NCBI GenBank assembly: GCA_965215165.1
Contig: CBDCCX010000006.1
Coordinates: forward strand, 3,100,001 to 3,164,000
From: JANQRZ01 sp965215165
GTDB taxonomy: Bacteria > Bacteroidota > Rhodothermia > Rhodothermales > JANQRZ01
Reading direction: 5' to 3'
Length of the DNA stretch: 64,000 nucleotides
Part shown: one piece after another, positions 24,950 through 33,467 of the stretch
How the letters are laid out: each line of letters begins with the position of its first letter
How positions within the stretch are numbered: position 1 is the stretch's first letter
The notes under the pieces: generated by a model
Databases searched by the model: none
Seen by the model: only the letters and a program-made list of their open reading frames with translations
What the model was told of the DNA's origin: nothing
Translations under genes and position numbers: made by a program

Positions 24950-25032
24950 GGACCACAGCAGGACGCGTCGCCCAGCAGTCGGGCGAGCGGGAAAGGGGAC
25001 CCCTCAAGGTAAGTCGCCCGGGGGGGCTCCGC

Positions 25033-25451
25033 CTAGGCCGGCGGCTGGAACAGCTCGCGGCCGAGCCACTCCTTAGCGTCTTTCCAGCGCCGCCGTGCCG
25101 TTCGGTCGGAGAGGCCGAGTGCCTCGGCCACCTCCGCGAGGGTTTGCCCGTCGTACAACCGAGCCACCGCCACGGCCTTGGCACCGGCGTCCCAGGTGCG
25201 CCAGCGAGTCCGCGAAGTCGAGGACGAGGGCGGTATGCTCCTGTGCAACCCCGCCCGCTATTCGTCAAAGGCGACGTGCTCGGCTCCGCCGCCTCGCTTC
25301 TGCGCCTTCCGAGCGCGGGCGCGGTCCACGAGGGCATGGCGCATGGCAGCCGCGTAGGCAGCGAGGCGGTGGCTCGCGTTTTCTCAGAGCCGTTCGTGCT
25401 CGGGACCAGCCAAGCGGAGGTAGGTTTCGTGCACGAGGTCGGTCGTGTATA
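25033..25451 (-). pseudogene. decayed ECF sigma factor gene
   Basis: Minus-strand translation gives TTDLVHETYLRLAGPEHERL, a stop, then RLAAYAAAMRHALVDRARAR and KAQKRGGGAEHVAFDE, another stop, then GAKAVAVARLYDGQTLAEVA and EALGLSDRTARRRWKDAKEW. These are sigma region 2 and region 4 of the ECF subfamily that has an RRxLVDRARA motif (TIGR02999 type). At least two stops and a degenerate linker make it a pseudogene. The longest surviving frame is 25033-25248. Confidence 0.75.
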
Positions 25452-25847
25452 GCGTGTGCGACAAGAACGGCTACCGGGCGTTCGCCGCCGGACCGCTCGC
25501 CGTGGTCCCGTCGGTCGCCCTCGCTGCGGAAAACGCGCACCTCGACTTTCCTGATCAGCCCGCCGGCGTCTATAGGGGCGAACGGTTCACCTCGAGAGGT
25601 GGACCTGCAGACCTCGTACACGTCGGTGCGCCCGGCAGTCGAGGTGCTCTACCAACTGCGTCCCGGCTTGCAAGCTCGGGCTTCGCTTGGCACCTACGTC
25701 CCGGTCAGCGACGGCGAGAGCCGATACTTCTACAGCGGCGATCAGGACGGGGAGTCCGGGACGAGCACGGCCAACGTGACGCTGGAGTCGTCCTGGAACT
25801 ACAGGGAGCCGTACCTGGACCTCGAGATCGGAATTCGCAACTGGTAG
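25445..25847 (+). pseudogene. fragment of an outer-membrane barrel gene
   Basis: A first frame (GPLAVVPSVALAAENAHLDF, to about 25600) continues after a frameshift in another frame, VRPAVEVLYQLRPGLQARAS then LESSWNYREPYLDLEIGIRN, ending at a TAG at 25847. Alternating residues and a terminal aromatic strand suggest the C-terminal half of a beta-barrel. No start or signal peptide is seen, and the 5' end runs into the sigma pseudogene. Confidence 0.5.
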
Positions 25848-25884
25848 GCGAGTGCGGGGGCCAGGTCGGGCCGGGGGCGGGCGC

Positions 25885-27060
25885 TCAGCAGCCTGCCACC
25901 GGCTCCGCCCCGGCGACGCGCTCAACCATCTGCTCGTAGAACGCCTCGTACTGCGGCACGATGCGGTCGATGTCGAACTGCTCGACGGCGCGGCGGCGGG
26001 CTGCCTCGGACATCCGGCGGTGGAGCGCCTCGTCGGCGAGGATGCGGCGCGTGGCCTCGGTAAGGCAGTCGATGTCGGCCAAGCCGCAGAGGAAGCCGGT
26101 CTCTCCCTCCACGTTCAGCTCCGGCAGGCCGCCGATGTCGGTCGAGACGACGGGCACGCCGCACGCCATCGCCTCGAGGGCGGCGAGGCCGAACGTCTCC
26201 GAGCCGGACGGCATCAGGAACACGTCGGCGACGGAGAGGATCTCCTCGATGGGCTCCTGCTTGCCGAGGAAGCGGACGTCGTTGTAGACGCCGAGGTCGC
26301 GCGCGAGGGCCTCGGCCGCCGGGCGGTCCGGCCCGTCGCCGACGAGCAGCAGCTTGACGCCGGGGCTGTTGCCGTCGCGGCCGTGGGCGTGGAGGCGGTG
26401 GAAGACGTGGACCACGTCGCCGGCGCGCTTGACCTCGCGGAAGTTGGAGACGTGGATGAGCAGCTTCTCGCCGTGGGGCGCGATGGCCTGCTTGAAGTGC
26501 CCCTTCTGCTGCCGTGTGAAACGCTCGGTGTCGACGAAGTTGGGGATCACCTCGATGTCCCGCTCGACGTCGAAGTGGCCGTAGGTCTCGCGGCGCAGAT
26601 AGTCCGAGACGGCGGTCACCCCGTCGGACGTGTTGATGGCGTGGGTGACGACGGGCGCGAACGACGGGTCCTGCCCGACGAGCGTGATGTCAGTCCCGTG
26701 AAGCGTGGTGACGACGGGGACGCGGATGCCCTCGCAGGCCAGAATCTGCCGGGCCAGGACGGCGCTCGTGGCGTGCGGGATCGCGTAGTGGACGTGGAGC
26801 AGGTCGAGCCGCTCGTGCTTGACCACGTCGATCATCTTGCTGGTCAGCGCGAGCGAGTAGGGCGGGTACTCGAAGAGGGGGTAGGTGTTGACCCGGACCT
26901 CGTGGAAGGTGATGCGCTCGGTGACGTGGGCGAGGCGCTGCGGCGGGGCGTAGGCGATGAAGTGGATGTCGTGCCCGCGCCGGGCGAGCGCCTTGCCGAG
27001 CTCGGTGGCGACGACGCCGGAGCCGCCATAGGTCGGGTAGCAGGTGATGCCGATTCGCAT
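25885..27060 (-). CDS. bshA: N-acetyl-alpha-D-glucosaminyl L-malate synthase BshA
   Basis: BshA joins UDP-GlcNAc and L-malate in the first step of bacillithiol synthesis. The 391-residue GT4 glycosyltransferase starts MRIGITCYPTYGGSGVVATE at 27060, the usual BshA N-terminus. It continues HVHYAIPHATSAVLAR, VTTLHGTDITLVG and the C-terminal donor-site region SGSETFGLAALEAMACGVPV with the E-x7-E pattern. Bacillithiol is used by Firmicutes and many Bacteroidota, which supports the lineage call. No bshB or bshC lies nearby. Confidence 0.93.
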   Translation of the reverse strand: MRIGITCYPTYGGSGVVATELGKALARRGHDIHFIAYAPPQRLAHVTERITFHEVRVNTYPLFEYPPYSLALTSKMIDVVKHERLDLLHVHYAIPHATSAVLARQILACEGIRVPVVTTLHGTDITLVGQDPSFAPVVTHAINTSDGVTAVSDYLRRETYGHFDVERDIEVIPNFVDTERFTRQQKGHFKQAIAPHGEKLLIHVSNFREVKRAGDVVHVFHRLHAHGRDGNSPGVKLLLVGDGPDRPAAEALARDLGVYNDVRFLGKQEPIEEILSVADVFLMPSGSETFGLAALEAMACGVPVVSTDIGGLPELNVEGETGFLCGLADIDCLTEATRRILADEALHRRMSEAARRRAVEQFDIDRIVPQYEAFYEQMVERVAGAEPVAGC

Positions 27061-27158
27061 GAAAACCAAAGGTCGGGAGGCCAGAACCGAGAGGGCGGAA
27101 ACTCCGCCGCTGGAGGATAAGTTGCCGCCCGCGCCGCAGGCGTAACGGTGCGGTCACG

Positions 27159-27166
27159 TATCTTTG
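27159..27166 (+). promoter_or_regulatory. -7 element for the 27191 gene
   Basis: TATCTTTG matches TAnnTTTG exactly, 24 bases before the ATG at 27191. No clear -33 TTTG is seen. Confidence 0.5.
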
Positions 27167-27190
27167 CGCCTCCACCCACTTCCCCGCCCC

Positions 27191-27757
27191 ATGCGCTCTC
27201 TCCGCTTCGCCCTCCTCGCCGCGCTCTGCGCCGCCGCCCCGCTCGCCCACGCCCAGCTCATCCCGAGCTTCGGCGTCGCCGGTGGCCTCAACTTCGGCTC
27301 CCTCTCCGACGCCGGCACCGCCGACCTCGACCAGTCCACCGGCTACCACGTCGGCGTCTTCGGCGACTTCGGTTTCGGCCCGCTGGGTGCCCGCGCTTCG
27401 ATTCTCTACGTCAAGGCTGGAGACACCGAGGGCGACCAGAGCCTCTCGTTTGTCTCGGTGCCGGTAGACTTTCAGTATGGCCTTCCGCTACCGCTGCTTC
27501 GGCCCTACGCGCTCCTCGGTCCCGAACTCCGATTTGCTACGGGCGACCTCGCCGATGCGGAGGCTCGCAGCGTGAACATTGCGATCAACGCTGGGATCGG
27601 CGCGGAGCTGAGCGCGCTCGTGGGCCCGAGCGTGTTCGCTGAGCTACGGTACGCCCTCGATGTAACGGGCTTCTTCGACGACGAGGCCTTCGGCGTGCAG
27701 ACAGACGACTCGTTCAAGGTGAACACCTTTTACCTCCGCCTCGGCGTCGGCCTTTGA
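27191..27757 (+). CDS. outer-membrane beta-barrel protein (PorT-like)
   Basis: The 188-residue protein from ATG 27191 has a signal peptide (MRSLRFALLAALCAAAPLAH) cleaved after AHAQ. It continues with alternating strands: GVAGGLNFGSLSDAG, YHVGVFGDFGFGPLGA and FVSVPVDFQYGLPL. It ends VNTFYLRLGVGL, a terminal barrel strand. This is the outer-membrane beta-barrel domain type common in Bacteroidota, with about eight strands. The ligand is unknown. Confidence 0.8.
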   Translation: MRSLRFALLAALCAAAPLAHAQLIPSFGVAGGLNFGSLSDAGTADLDQSTGYHVGVFGDFGFGPLGARASILYVKAGDTEGDQSLSFVSVPVDFQYGLPLPLLRPYALLGPELRFATGDLADAEARSVNIAINAGIGAELSALVGPSVFAELRYALDVTGFFDDEAFGVQTDDSFKVNTFYLRLGVGL

Positions 27758-27837
27758 GCGGCAGGAGATTTCGTTTGGACCGAGCGGGCCGGTGATCCTA
27801 TCATCGGCCCGTTTTCTATTCGCCCTACGGAATCCAC

Positions 27838-29040
27838 ATGCTTCCCCTCGTTCGCTGCGTCGCCCTCAGCTTGGCCGCACTGCTGAGCGTCCCAGTGCTC
27901 GCTCAAGGCGACAACGTCCCAAGCAACGACCCCAACCGTTTGCTCATCCTGATGCAGGGATTTCGGGACGGGCCGCTCAGCGGCTCTGGCCTCTCGTCCG
28001 CCTTCGGCGTGAGCGTGGCAGACGCAGGCGGCGCGAACCCGGCAGCGCTCGGCACCTTCGATCGACCGGAGGTGGGCTTCGCTTACCGGTTCGAAACGTC
28101 CATTCCCGAGGGCTACATCGCCGGAATCGAGTACGGCGCGATGAATGGCGCGCGCCCGCAAAGTGCCGCAGCAGCAGTGCCCGTCGGAGGCTGGGTGCTG
28201 GGAGTGAGCTACAGCCAGCGCTACGCGGCGGAGATGGATTTCGGCTGCATCCCCCGCACGACAGAGTTCGGTCCAGACAGCGATGAGAACGCATTCTGCG
28301 TGACACGGGCGGCCCGGCTGGAGACGGTCTCGCCGCAGGCGGCCTACCGGACGGTCCTCGAGGACGGTAGCGAGCTAGCATTCGGGCTTCGGCTCGGGGT
28401 CGGCTTCGCCCAGAGCACAGCCGTCATCGACAGTCTGGAGGGTTCGCTTTCGGATGTGGGGGCGCAGGTCGCCGTCGGAGTAGGCTACCGGAAGCCGGGC
28501 GCGTTCGGGCTGGCGGCCTACTACGAGAGCGCGCTGCGCGTCGAGGGGAGCGCGACGTTCGAAGGCGAGGGGATTGGCCCGGTTGGGCAGGGGGGACCGG
28601 CGGGAGATGGACAAATCGGTGGAGAAATTCGGGACCTCGGGAGGTACGGTGACGCGATCCCGGCCCGCCTCGGCGCAAGCGCCGAAGTTGAGGTCCGCCC
28701 GAACCTCCGCCTCGGGGCCGATGCCGCGTGGGTCTTCTGGAAGGCCGCGTGGGACGGCAACGAGCAGCTCAAGAACAACGCCGAGGCCGACCTTTGGGGG
28801 CGGCTCGACCTGGGGCGTGCCCTTGTTTCGGCCGGCCTGCGGTGGCAGGACCGCAACCGCTGGGGCGAGCAGTTCAACGACGCCTTCGACTACAGCGGCC
28901 GGGCGATCTACCTCACCGCCGGCGGCGCGATCACGTTCGACCGCTTCCGTCTCGACGCCGTCCTCGCCGATAGCCACCTGCTCTCGGGTACAGAGCAGCG
29001 GCAGACCATCGTCAAGGTCGGCGCGAGCGTGCGGCTGTAA
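27838..29040 (+). CDS. outer-membrane barrel protein (FadL/OMPP1-like)
   Basis: The 400-residue protein has a signal peptide ending VPVLAQ. Its mature part begins with SSAFGVSVADAGGANPAAL, like the N-terminal hatch of FadL/PorV-type barrels. Long alternating strands follow, and it ends TIVKVGASVRL. A PorV-like or hydrophobic-compound transport role is possible but not shown. It lies 80 bp after the preceding barrel gene in the same direction, so they may be co-transcribed. Confidence 0.7.
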   Translation: MLPLVRCVALSLAALLSVPVLAQGDNVPSNDPNRLLILMQGFRDGPLSGSGLSSAFGVSVADAGGANPAALGTFDRPEVGFAYRFETSIPEGYIAGIEYGAMNGARPQSAAAAVPVGGWVLGVSYSQRYAAEMDFGCIPRTTEFGPDSDENAFCVTRAARLETVSPQAAYRTVLEDGSELAFGLRLGVGFAQSTAVIDSLEGSLSDVGAQVAVGVGYRKPGAFGLAAYYESALRVEGSATFEGEGIGPVGQGGPAGDGQIGGEIRDLGRYGDAIPARLGASAEVEVRPNLRLGADAAWVFWKAAWDGNEQLKNNAEADLWGRLDLGRALVSAGLRWQDRNRWGEQFNDAFDYSGRAIYLTAGGAITFDRFRLDAVLADSHLLSGTEQRQTIVKVGASVRL

Positions 29041-29045
29041 ACGAC

Positions 29046-29073
29046 GTAGGGGCGACCGGCCGGTCGCCCCTAC
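29046..29073. terminator. perfect 28-bp palindrome between convergent genes
   Basis: GTAGGGGCGACCGG is followed directly by its reverse complement. It has no loop bases and no T-tract, and lies between convergent stops at 29040 and 29097. It may act as a bidirectional terminator or be a copy of a short palindromic repeat family. Confidence 0.5.
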
Positions 29074-29096
29074 AGGGTTGTAAGCGAAGCAGGGGG

Positions 29097-30287
29097 CTAG
29101 AACCGCAGCAGCGCGGCGGCCGGGCCGAAGTCCTGCATCCGCTGCCGCGCGGCGTCGCTGCGGACCAGCTCCAGCGATGCGCCCTGCTCGAGCGCCCGCT
29201 CCAGCATCAGCTCGAAGAGGTCGTCCTGCGGGAAAATCTCGTTGCCCGTCATCTCGAGCGTGCCCGAGGTCTGGGAGGTCAGCATGCCCGTCTCGCGGTC
29301 GATGCCGCCGGGGATGCGCTGCTCGTCGTCGAGCAGCAGCGTCATCACGCGCTGCTGATTGAGCATGTCGAGCGTCTCCTCGAGCCCGGCGACGGACCGC
29401 GTGGTGAGCAGGGCCTGCACCTGCTCCAGCGTCTCGAGCTCCTCGCGCTCCTCGACCTGCCGCTGGACCGGCTCCGCCTTCTCGGCGATCTCGGCCGTCG
29501 AGGCGTTGATGTCGCACTGGAAGCTGGCCGCGATCCGCTCGCGCGTGTGCTGCTCGAGGGCGTCGAGGAACGTCGCTTCCATGTCGGCCGGGCAGTCGTA
29601 GATCAGGTGCCGCACGCCGAGCTTCTTGCTCAGCAGCTGGAGGGCGTGGGCGGCGCGGCGCGCCTGGTCCTTCCGGTACTCGGCCTGCTTGTCCTGGCGC
29701 TGGTCCTTGCTCTGGAAATCGTCCGTCAGGATCTCGCGGCCCTCGAGCTCGAAGACCTCCTCGACCAAGCCGATCTGGCTAAAGAAGAACCGCATGTTCT
29801 TCTGGCTCAGCACCGCGATCCCGAAGCGGTCGTGCTCGTCGCGGACCCGGACGAGGGGGCGGACGTAGGGGCGGCGGTCGACGTAGACGGTGTTGTCGAT
29901 GTCGATGGCGACGCCGAACTGCCGGAACAGGCCGATCTCCTGGCAGGCGTAGAACACCAGGCCGCGGCCGGTGCGGGGGATGCCCCGGTAGAGCGCCTCC
30001 TCGACGCGGTTCAGCTCGTCCTGGACGGCCTTCGGGTCGTACTGTCCGTCGGCGTGGCTGAGCGCCTGGCGAGCCAGGTCCTTGAAGGCGATCTGCCACC
30101 CGTCGCCGACGCGCATCTCGGGCGAGAGCTTCATGAAGAAGGACAGCACTGGGGCCGTCTCGCTCTCGATGGCGGCGAGCTCGGTCAGGTGGTCGGCGTC
30201 GAGGTAGTGGAAGCCGGGGGTCGTCGTGCGCTCTTCGAGTTCGGCGATGAGGGCGTCACGGAGGTCGGGTTCGAGGGCGTTGCTCAT
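29097..30287 (-). CDS. bacterial eRF1-like protein, baeRF family
   Basis: The 396-residue protein starts MSNALEPDLRDALIAELEER. An N-terminal release-factor-like domain with RPLVRVRDEHDRFGIAVLSQ leads into a central eRF1-like domain and a C-terminal region near HLIYDCPADMEATFLDALEQ. It ends AAALLRF. This is the organisation of the archaeo-eukaryotic release-factor-like proteins found in bacteria (baeRF, probably family 10), suspected to act in ribosome rescue or stress. The ATG overlaps the stop of the upstream sigma-factor gene by four bases, so the two are translationally coupled. Confidence 0.75.
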   Translation of the reverse strand: MSNALEPDLRDALIAELEERTTTPGFHYLDADHLTELAAIESETAPVLSFFMKLSPEMRVGDGWQIAFKDLARQALSHADGQYDPKAVQDELNRVEEALYRGIPRTGRGLVFYACQEIGLFRQFGVAIDIDNTVYVDRRPYVRPLVRVRDEHDRFGIAVLSQKNMRFFFSQIGLVEEVFELEGREILTDDFQSKDQRQDKQAEYRKDQARRAAHALQLLSKKLGVRHLIYDCPADMEATFLDALEQHTRERIAASFQCDINASTAEIAEKAEPVQRQVEEREELETLEQVQALLTTRSVAGLEETLDMLNQQRVMTLLLDDEQRIPGGIDRETGMLTSQTSGTLEMTGNEIFPQDDLFELMLERALEQGASLELVRSDAARQRMQDFGPAAALLRF

Positions 30288-31111
30288 GCGGTCGGGGCGT
30301 TGTCAGGGTCGGAATCAGTGAGAGGGGTACCGCGCTCGGCGGGGTAGTCGCTGGGATAGGCCGGGTTGTCGCGGATCGGCTCGCCGGTGTAACTGTCGAT
30401 GGGCTCGTCCTCGGCCGTGCGCTCCACATCGGTCGAGCCGATGTACTGGCGGAGGTGGACGCGGGCCTCGCCGAGTGCCTCGGCGGTGTCTTGGAGGGAA
30501 TACTCTATGATCTGCGCGATCTCCGGGAGCGACAGCTCGAACTCGTCGTGGAACTCGGCAATCTGGCGCTGCTCGCTGAGCAGCCCACCGGCGTCAAGCT
30601 GGTTCAGCTCCTCGCGCGAGAGCGTCTGCCCGCGCAGGTCCACCTCGACGTCGGCAGGCCGGCTGCCGGGGATCATCTCTTCGTAGGTCGTCACGTCGAA
30701 GGGCTGGCGGAACTCGTAGAACTCCTCCTCGACGGCATCCTGCTCCCGGCGGGCCGGCACCTCGGCATCGAGCGAGATCGCCTTCTGCTCGTCGTAGCGC
30801 TGCTCAGCACGGACGAGCCGGTTCAGGGTGCGGTACTGAATGCCGATCAGCCACGCGCGCATCCGCATCTGCTCCGGCTCGTAGCGCGCCCGGTGGTCGA
30901 AGGCGCGGAGGAGGGTCTCGCCGACGAGCTCCTCGGGGGTGAGCACGCGCTCGCGGAGCTGTCCCTCGGCGATGCGAGCAGAGAGGGCGCGGCGGGCGGC
31001 GTCGAGAAGCGTGTCGCGGTGTGGGGCGAGCGCCTCCTCGAAGGCGTCGCGGTCGCCGTCGAGGGCGCGCTGCCAGAGGTCGGTTGGGGGGTGAGCGGGC
31101 GGAGAAGTCAT
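30284..31111 (-). CDS. sigma-70 family (ECF-like) sigma factor
   Basis: The 275-residue protein from ATG 31111 (MTSPPAHPPTDLW) has sigma region 2 as ALDGDRDAFEEALAPHRDTL, TPEELVGETLLRAFDHRARY and MRAWLIGIQYRTLNRLVRAE. Region 4 is FELSLPEIAQIIEYSLQDTA then EALGEARVHLRQYI. An unusually long acidic linker separates them, and an acidic tail follows. Its stop overlaps the start of the baeRF gene, so this factor is probably made together with, or controls, that protein. No anti-sigma gene is adjacent. Confidence 0.8.
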   Translation of the reverse strand: MTSPPAHPPTDLWQRALDGDRDAFEEALAPHRDTLLDAARRALSARIAEGQLRERVLTPEELVGETLLRAFDHRARYEPEQMRMRAWLIGIQYRTLNRLVRAEQRYDEQKAISLDAEVPARREQDAVEEEFYEFRQPFDVTTYEEMIPGSRPADVEVDLRGQTLSREELNQLDAGGLLSEQRQIAEFHDEFELSLPEIAQIIEYSLQDTAEALGEARVHLRQYIGSTDVERTAEDEPIDSYTGEPIRDNPAYPSDYPAERGTPLTDSDPDNAPTA

Positions 31112-31217
31112 TGGTCGAAGAAGAGAAGAGCGGAAGATAGACGAGGCCGGAGAACCGGAGGTCCGCTTAAATGTCGCCGCTCCGCGCAGGGTCCCGGAGA
31201 CAGCGGACAGAACGAAG

Positions 31218-31225
31218 CAAAGGTA
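31218..31225 (-). promoter_or_regulatory. -7 element for the sigma/baeRF operon
   Basis: On the minus strand the sequence is TACCTTTG, an exact TAnnTTTG match. It lies about 107 bases upstream of the sigma-factor ATG and would give a leader of about 100 nt. Confidence 0.5.
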
Positions 31226-31337
31226 TCCACCTGCGGCGTATCCCCGTAGGAGCGCGGCACCGCTGCGCCCGAAGCCTGGCATCTTACTCAACGTGACCGG
31301 ACGAACGGCCATTCGCCCGAGGCTCCGCCGCGTCGCC

Positions 31338-32363
31338 TCATGGAACCATCAGGTCCAGCGTAGCGACCACGGGGAAGTGGTCCGAGACGTGGCGCGGGTC
31401 GTGGAGGTGGACGAAGTCCACGGCGCGCAGCGCGCGGTAGAGGCGCGGCGAGAGGAGCACGTGGTCGAGCGCCGACAGCTCGCCGGGGTCGATCTCGTCG
31501 TTGGAGTTGCGGTCGTAGAACGACGTGTAGCGGTCCGCCTGCGCCACGTCCGCGGCGACGTTGAGGAGGTCGTCCTCCGGTCCCGGCCCGGCCCGCTGAA
31601 TGGTCGCGAGGACCTCGGTGATCGGGACGCTGCCGGCGCGGTCGGGCACGGCGGCGTCGAAGTCGTTGAAGTCGCCGAGCACGGCGACGGCGCGGCCGGC
31701 GGCGACCTCGGCCGCCACGAGGCGGCGGATGACTTCGGCCTGCGCCTCGCGCTTCGGCTTGCGCTCGAGGTCGTCGGGCCGGGCGAGGAAGTGGACGCCG
31801 ATGAGCGTCGTCGGCACCCCGCCGAGGTCGAGCCGCGCCCAGAGGTTTTTGCTGACGCCGTACTCCTGCCGCGTCGTGCCGACGAGCGCGCGCTCATCCG
31901 TCCGCCCGATCTCGTCGATGGGCAGGCGCGAGAGCAGCCCCACGTCCTGCCCGGTGAACGAGTCGCGGCCGTTGACGAGGTAGGCCGTGTACCCGAGGTC
32001 GGCGAGCGTCTCGGAGGCGAGCGCTTCGAGCGTCTCCAGGTTCTCGACCTCCTGCATCATCACCACGTCGGCATCGAGGGCACGGACGACGCGGGCGACC
32101 GAGTCGCGGTGTGCACGCGCGAGGACGGGGTCGTTCTTCCAAGCGAACGTCGCCTGCCCGTCGGCTTCCAGCCCATCGAAGAGAAACTCGGCGTTGAACG
32201 TGGCGATGCGGAGACCGCCCACCTGCGGCCCGCTGCCCTGCCCAATGACGACCTCCGACGATGCGCCCGGCTGCACACTCCGCCGCAAGCATCCGCTCAC
32301 GAGCACGCCGACGAGCGAGACGACGAAGAGAGCGAGGATGACCGAGAGGAGGCGACGCGACAT
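31338..32363 (-). CDS. endonuclease/exonuclease/phosphatase-family lipoprotein
   Basis: The 341-residue protein from ATG 32363 has a lipoprotein signal (LLSVILALFVVSLVGVLVSG then C). The EEP fold follows with all its motifs: IATFNAEFLFDG, MMQEVEN, GVHFLARPDDLE, VLGDFNDFDA and the terminal SDHFPVVATL. It should be a metal-dependent phosphodiesterase or DNase anchored outside the inner membrane, perhaps on the outer membrane. The in-frame residues upstream of 32363 are not signal-like and are excluded. Confidence 0.85.
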   Translation of the reverse strand: MSRRLLSVILALFVVSLVGVLVSGCLRRSVQPGASSEVVIGQGSGPQVGGLRIATFNAEFLFDGLEADGQATFAWKNDPVLARAHRDSVARVVRALDADVVMMQEVENLETLEALASETLADLGYTAYLVNGRDSFTGQDVGLLSRLPIDEIGRTDERALVGTTRQEYGVSKNLWARLDLGGVPTTLIGVHFLARPDDLERKPKREAQAEVIRRLVAAEVAAGRAVAVLGDFNDFDAAVPDRAGSVPITEVLATIQRAGPGPEDDLLNVAADVAQADRYTSFYDRNSNDEIDPGELSALDHVLLSPRLYRALRAVDFVHLHDPRHVSDHFPVVATLDLMVP

Positions 32364-32447
32364 GGCGGAGGACAGAGCGGGTGGGGTGCGAGCGGGTGAA
32401 CTGCAAGATAGCCCCGTCCTCCAATTGCCCTTGTCCCCCAAACGCAG

Positions 32448-32477
32448 CGAAGGGCGCACCAGTCGGTACGCCCTTCG
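32448..32477 (-). terminator. hairpin between the SleB-like and EEP genes
   Basis: CGAAGGGCG (32448-32456) pairs with CGCCCTTCG (32469-32477), and the stem extends by three more pairs after one mismatch. It lies 22 bases beyond the stop of the 32499 gene. No clear T-tract follows on the minus strand. Confidence 0.45.
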
Positions 32478-32498
32478 GGAAAACGAGGAAGAAAAAGC

Positions 32499-33122
32499 TT
32501 AGGACACGCCGGAGTAGAACCGGAACCGCTTCGGGTCGATGTTGCGGTTGAGCGAGACGGGGCGCTTGCCGCCCGCCCAAACGGGCTTGATCTGCCCTAC
32601 CATCGAGCGCTCACTGTAGAAGTGGCGCGTCGTCTTGGCGAAGGGCCGCTCGTAGACCGGCGCGTGGAGCACATCGTAGGCGATGAAAAGCGCCGTCTGC
32701 CATCCCTTCGCCTTCGATTCGAACGTCAGGGCGGAGTAGTAGTCGCGCTTCGGGCTGTTGTCGTTGAAGGCGCTGAACTGCCACGGGTCAAGCACGGCAT
32801 CGCGGTAGGAGCCGCGGCCTCGGTACCCGGTCTCGACGCGGTTGCGGACGACCCAGGCGACGAGTTCCTGCTCAGCGGGGCGCTTGGTCTCAGAGAAAAT
32901 GCACCGGGCGAGCCAGAGAACGTCTTCCTTGATGTCCTCGCTTGCGAACGCTGTGGTGGTGACGGAGACCTCCTGGGTGAGCGGGGCCGCATCTACGGCG
33001 GGCATCGACTCGGCCAGGACGTCCCGGTCTACAGCGTTGAAGACGAGCGAGAGGGAGAGCAGCAACACCGAGAGGGCGGCTCCGGCGGCTCCAAGCACGC
33101 GCTTGTTAGCGAAAAGCGTCAT
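32499..33122 (-). CDS. SleB-like cell wall hydrolase
   Basis: The 207-residue protein has one N-terminal hydrophobic anchor (GAAGAALSVLLLSLSLVF). Its catalytic domain is of the Hydrolase_2/SleB type: LARCIFSETKRPAEQELVAW, VVRNRVETGYRGRGSYRDAV and QFSAFN. The glutamate in SETKRP-AEQE is the likely catalytic acid. Such enzymes cleave peptidoglycan glycan strands. A normal role in cell-wall remodelling is more likely than sporulation here, since no spore genes are seen. The 345 bp upstream (33123-33467) show no gene. Confidence 0.8.
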   Translation of the reverse strand: MTLFANKRVLGAAGAALSVLLLSLSLVFNAVDRDVLAESMPAVDAAPLTQEVSVTTTAFASEDIKEDVLWLARCIFSETKRPAEQELVAWVVRNRVETGYRGRGSYRDAVLDPWQFSAFNDNSPKRDYYSALTFESKAKGWQTALFIAYDVLHAPVYERPFAKTTRHFYSERSMVGQIKPVWAGGKRPVSLNRNIDPKRFRFYSGVS

Positions 33123-33467
33123 AGGGCGGAGAAGGTTGGTTGATGAGATCAGGAGCGGATGACGAGAAACGAGGGCCAGCGACCTGTTGAAGGTGAGAAG
33201 GTAAGGCTAATGCCAATTTCCTGCCAGACTGCCTAGCCAGCCGAAGCGTTTAGTGAAGATGACGACGAACCGGCAGCGGGGAGGACACGAGCACTCATCT
33301 GCATCAAAACTAGGCCATCAGCCTGGCGGCTCTGTGCGAAAATGATTTAGACTCCGCGAAGTTGACCTGGATGTCCCATGCAGCGCGATTAAAGGGGTTT
33401 GTTTGCCTCTGCCTCCCAACTACAATGCGCGCACGGCACCCACTCTTCCCCTCTTGCCCTCCTACCT

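Noticed and set aside
33123..33467. Gap upstream of pdxB examined for a riboswitch or small gene
   Set aside because: No conserved aptamer segment, coding frame or strong promoter could be recognised in these 345 bases.
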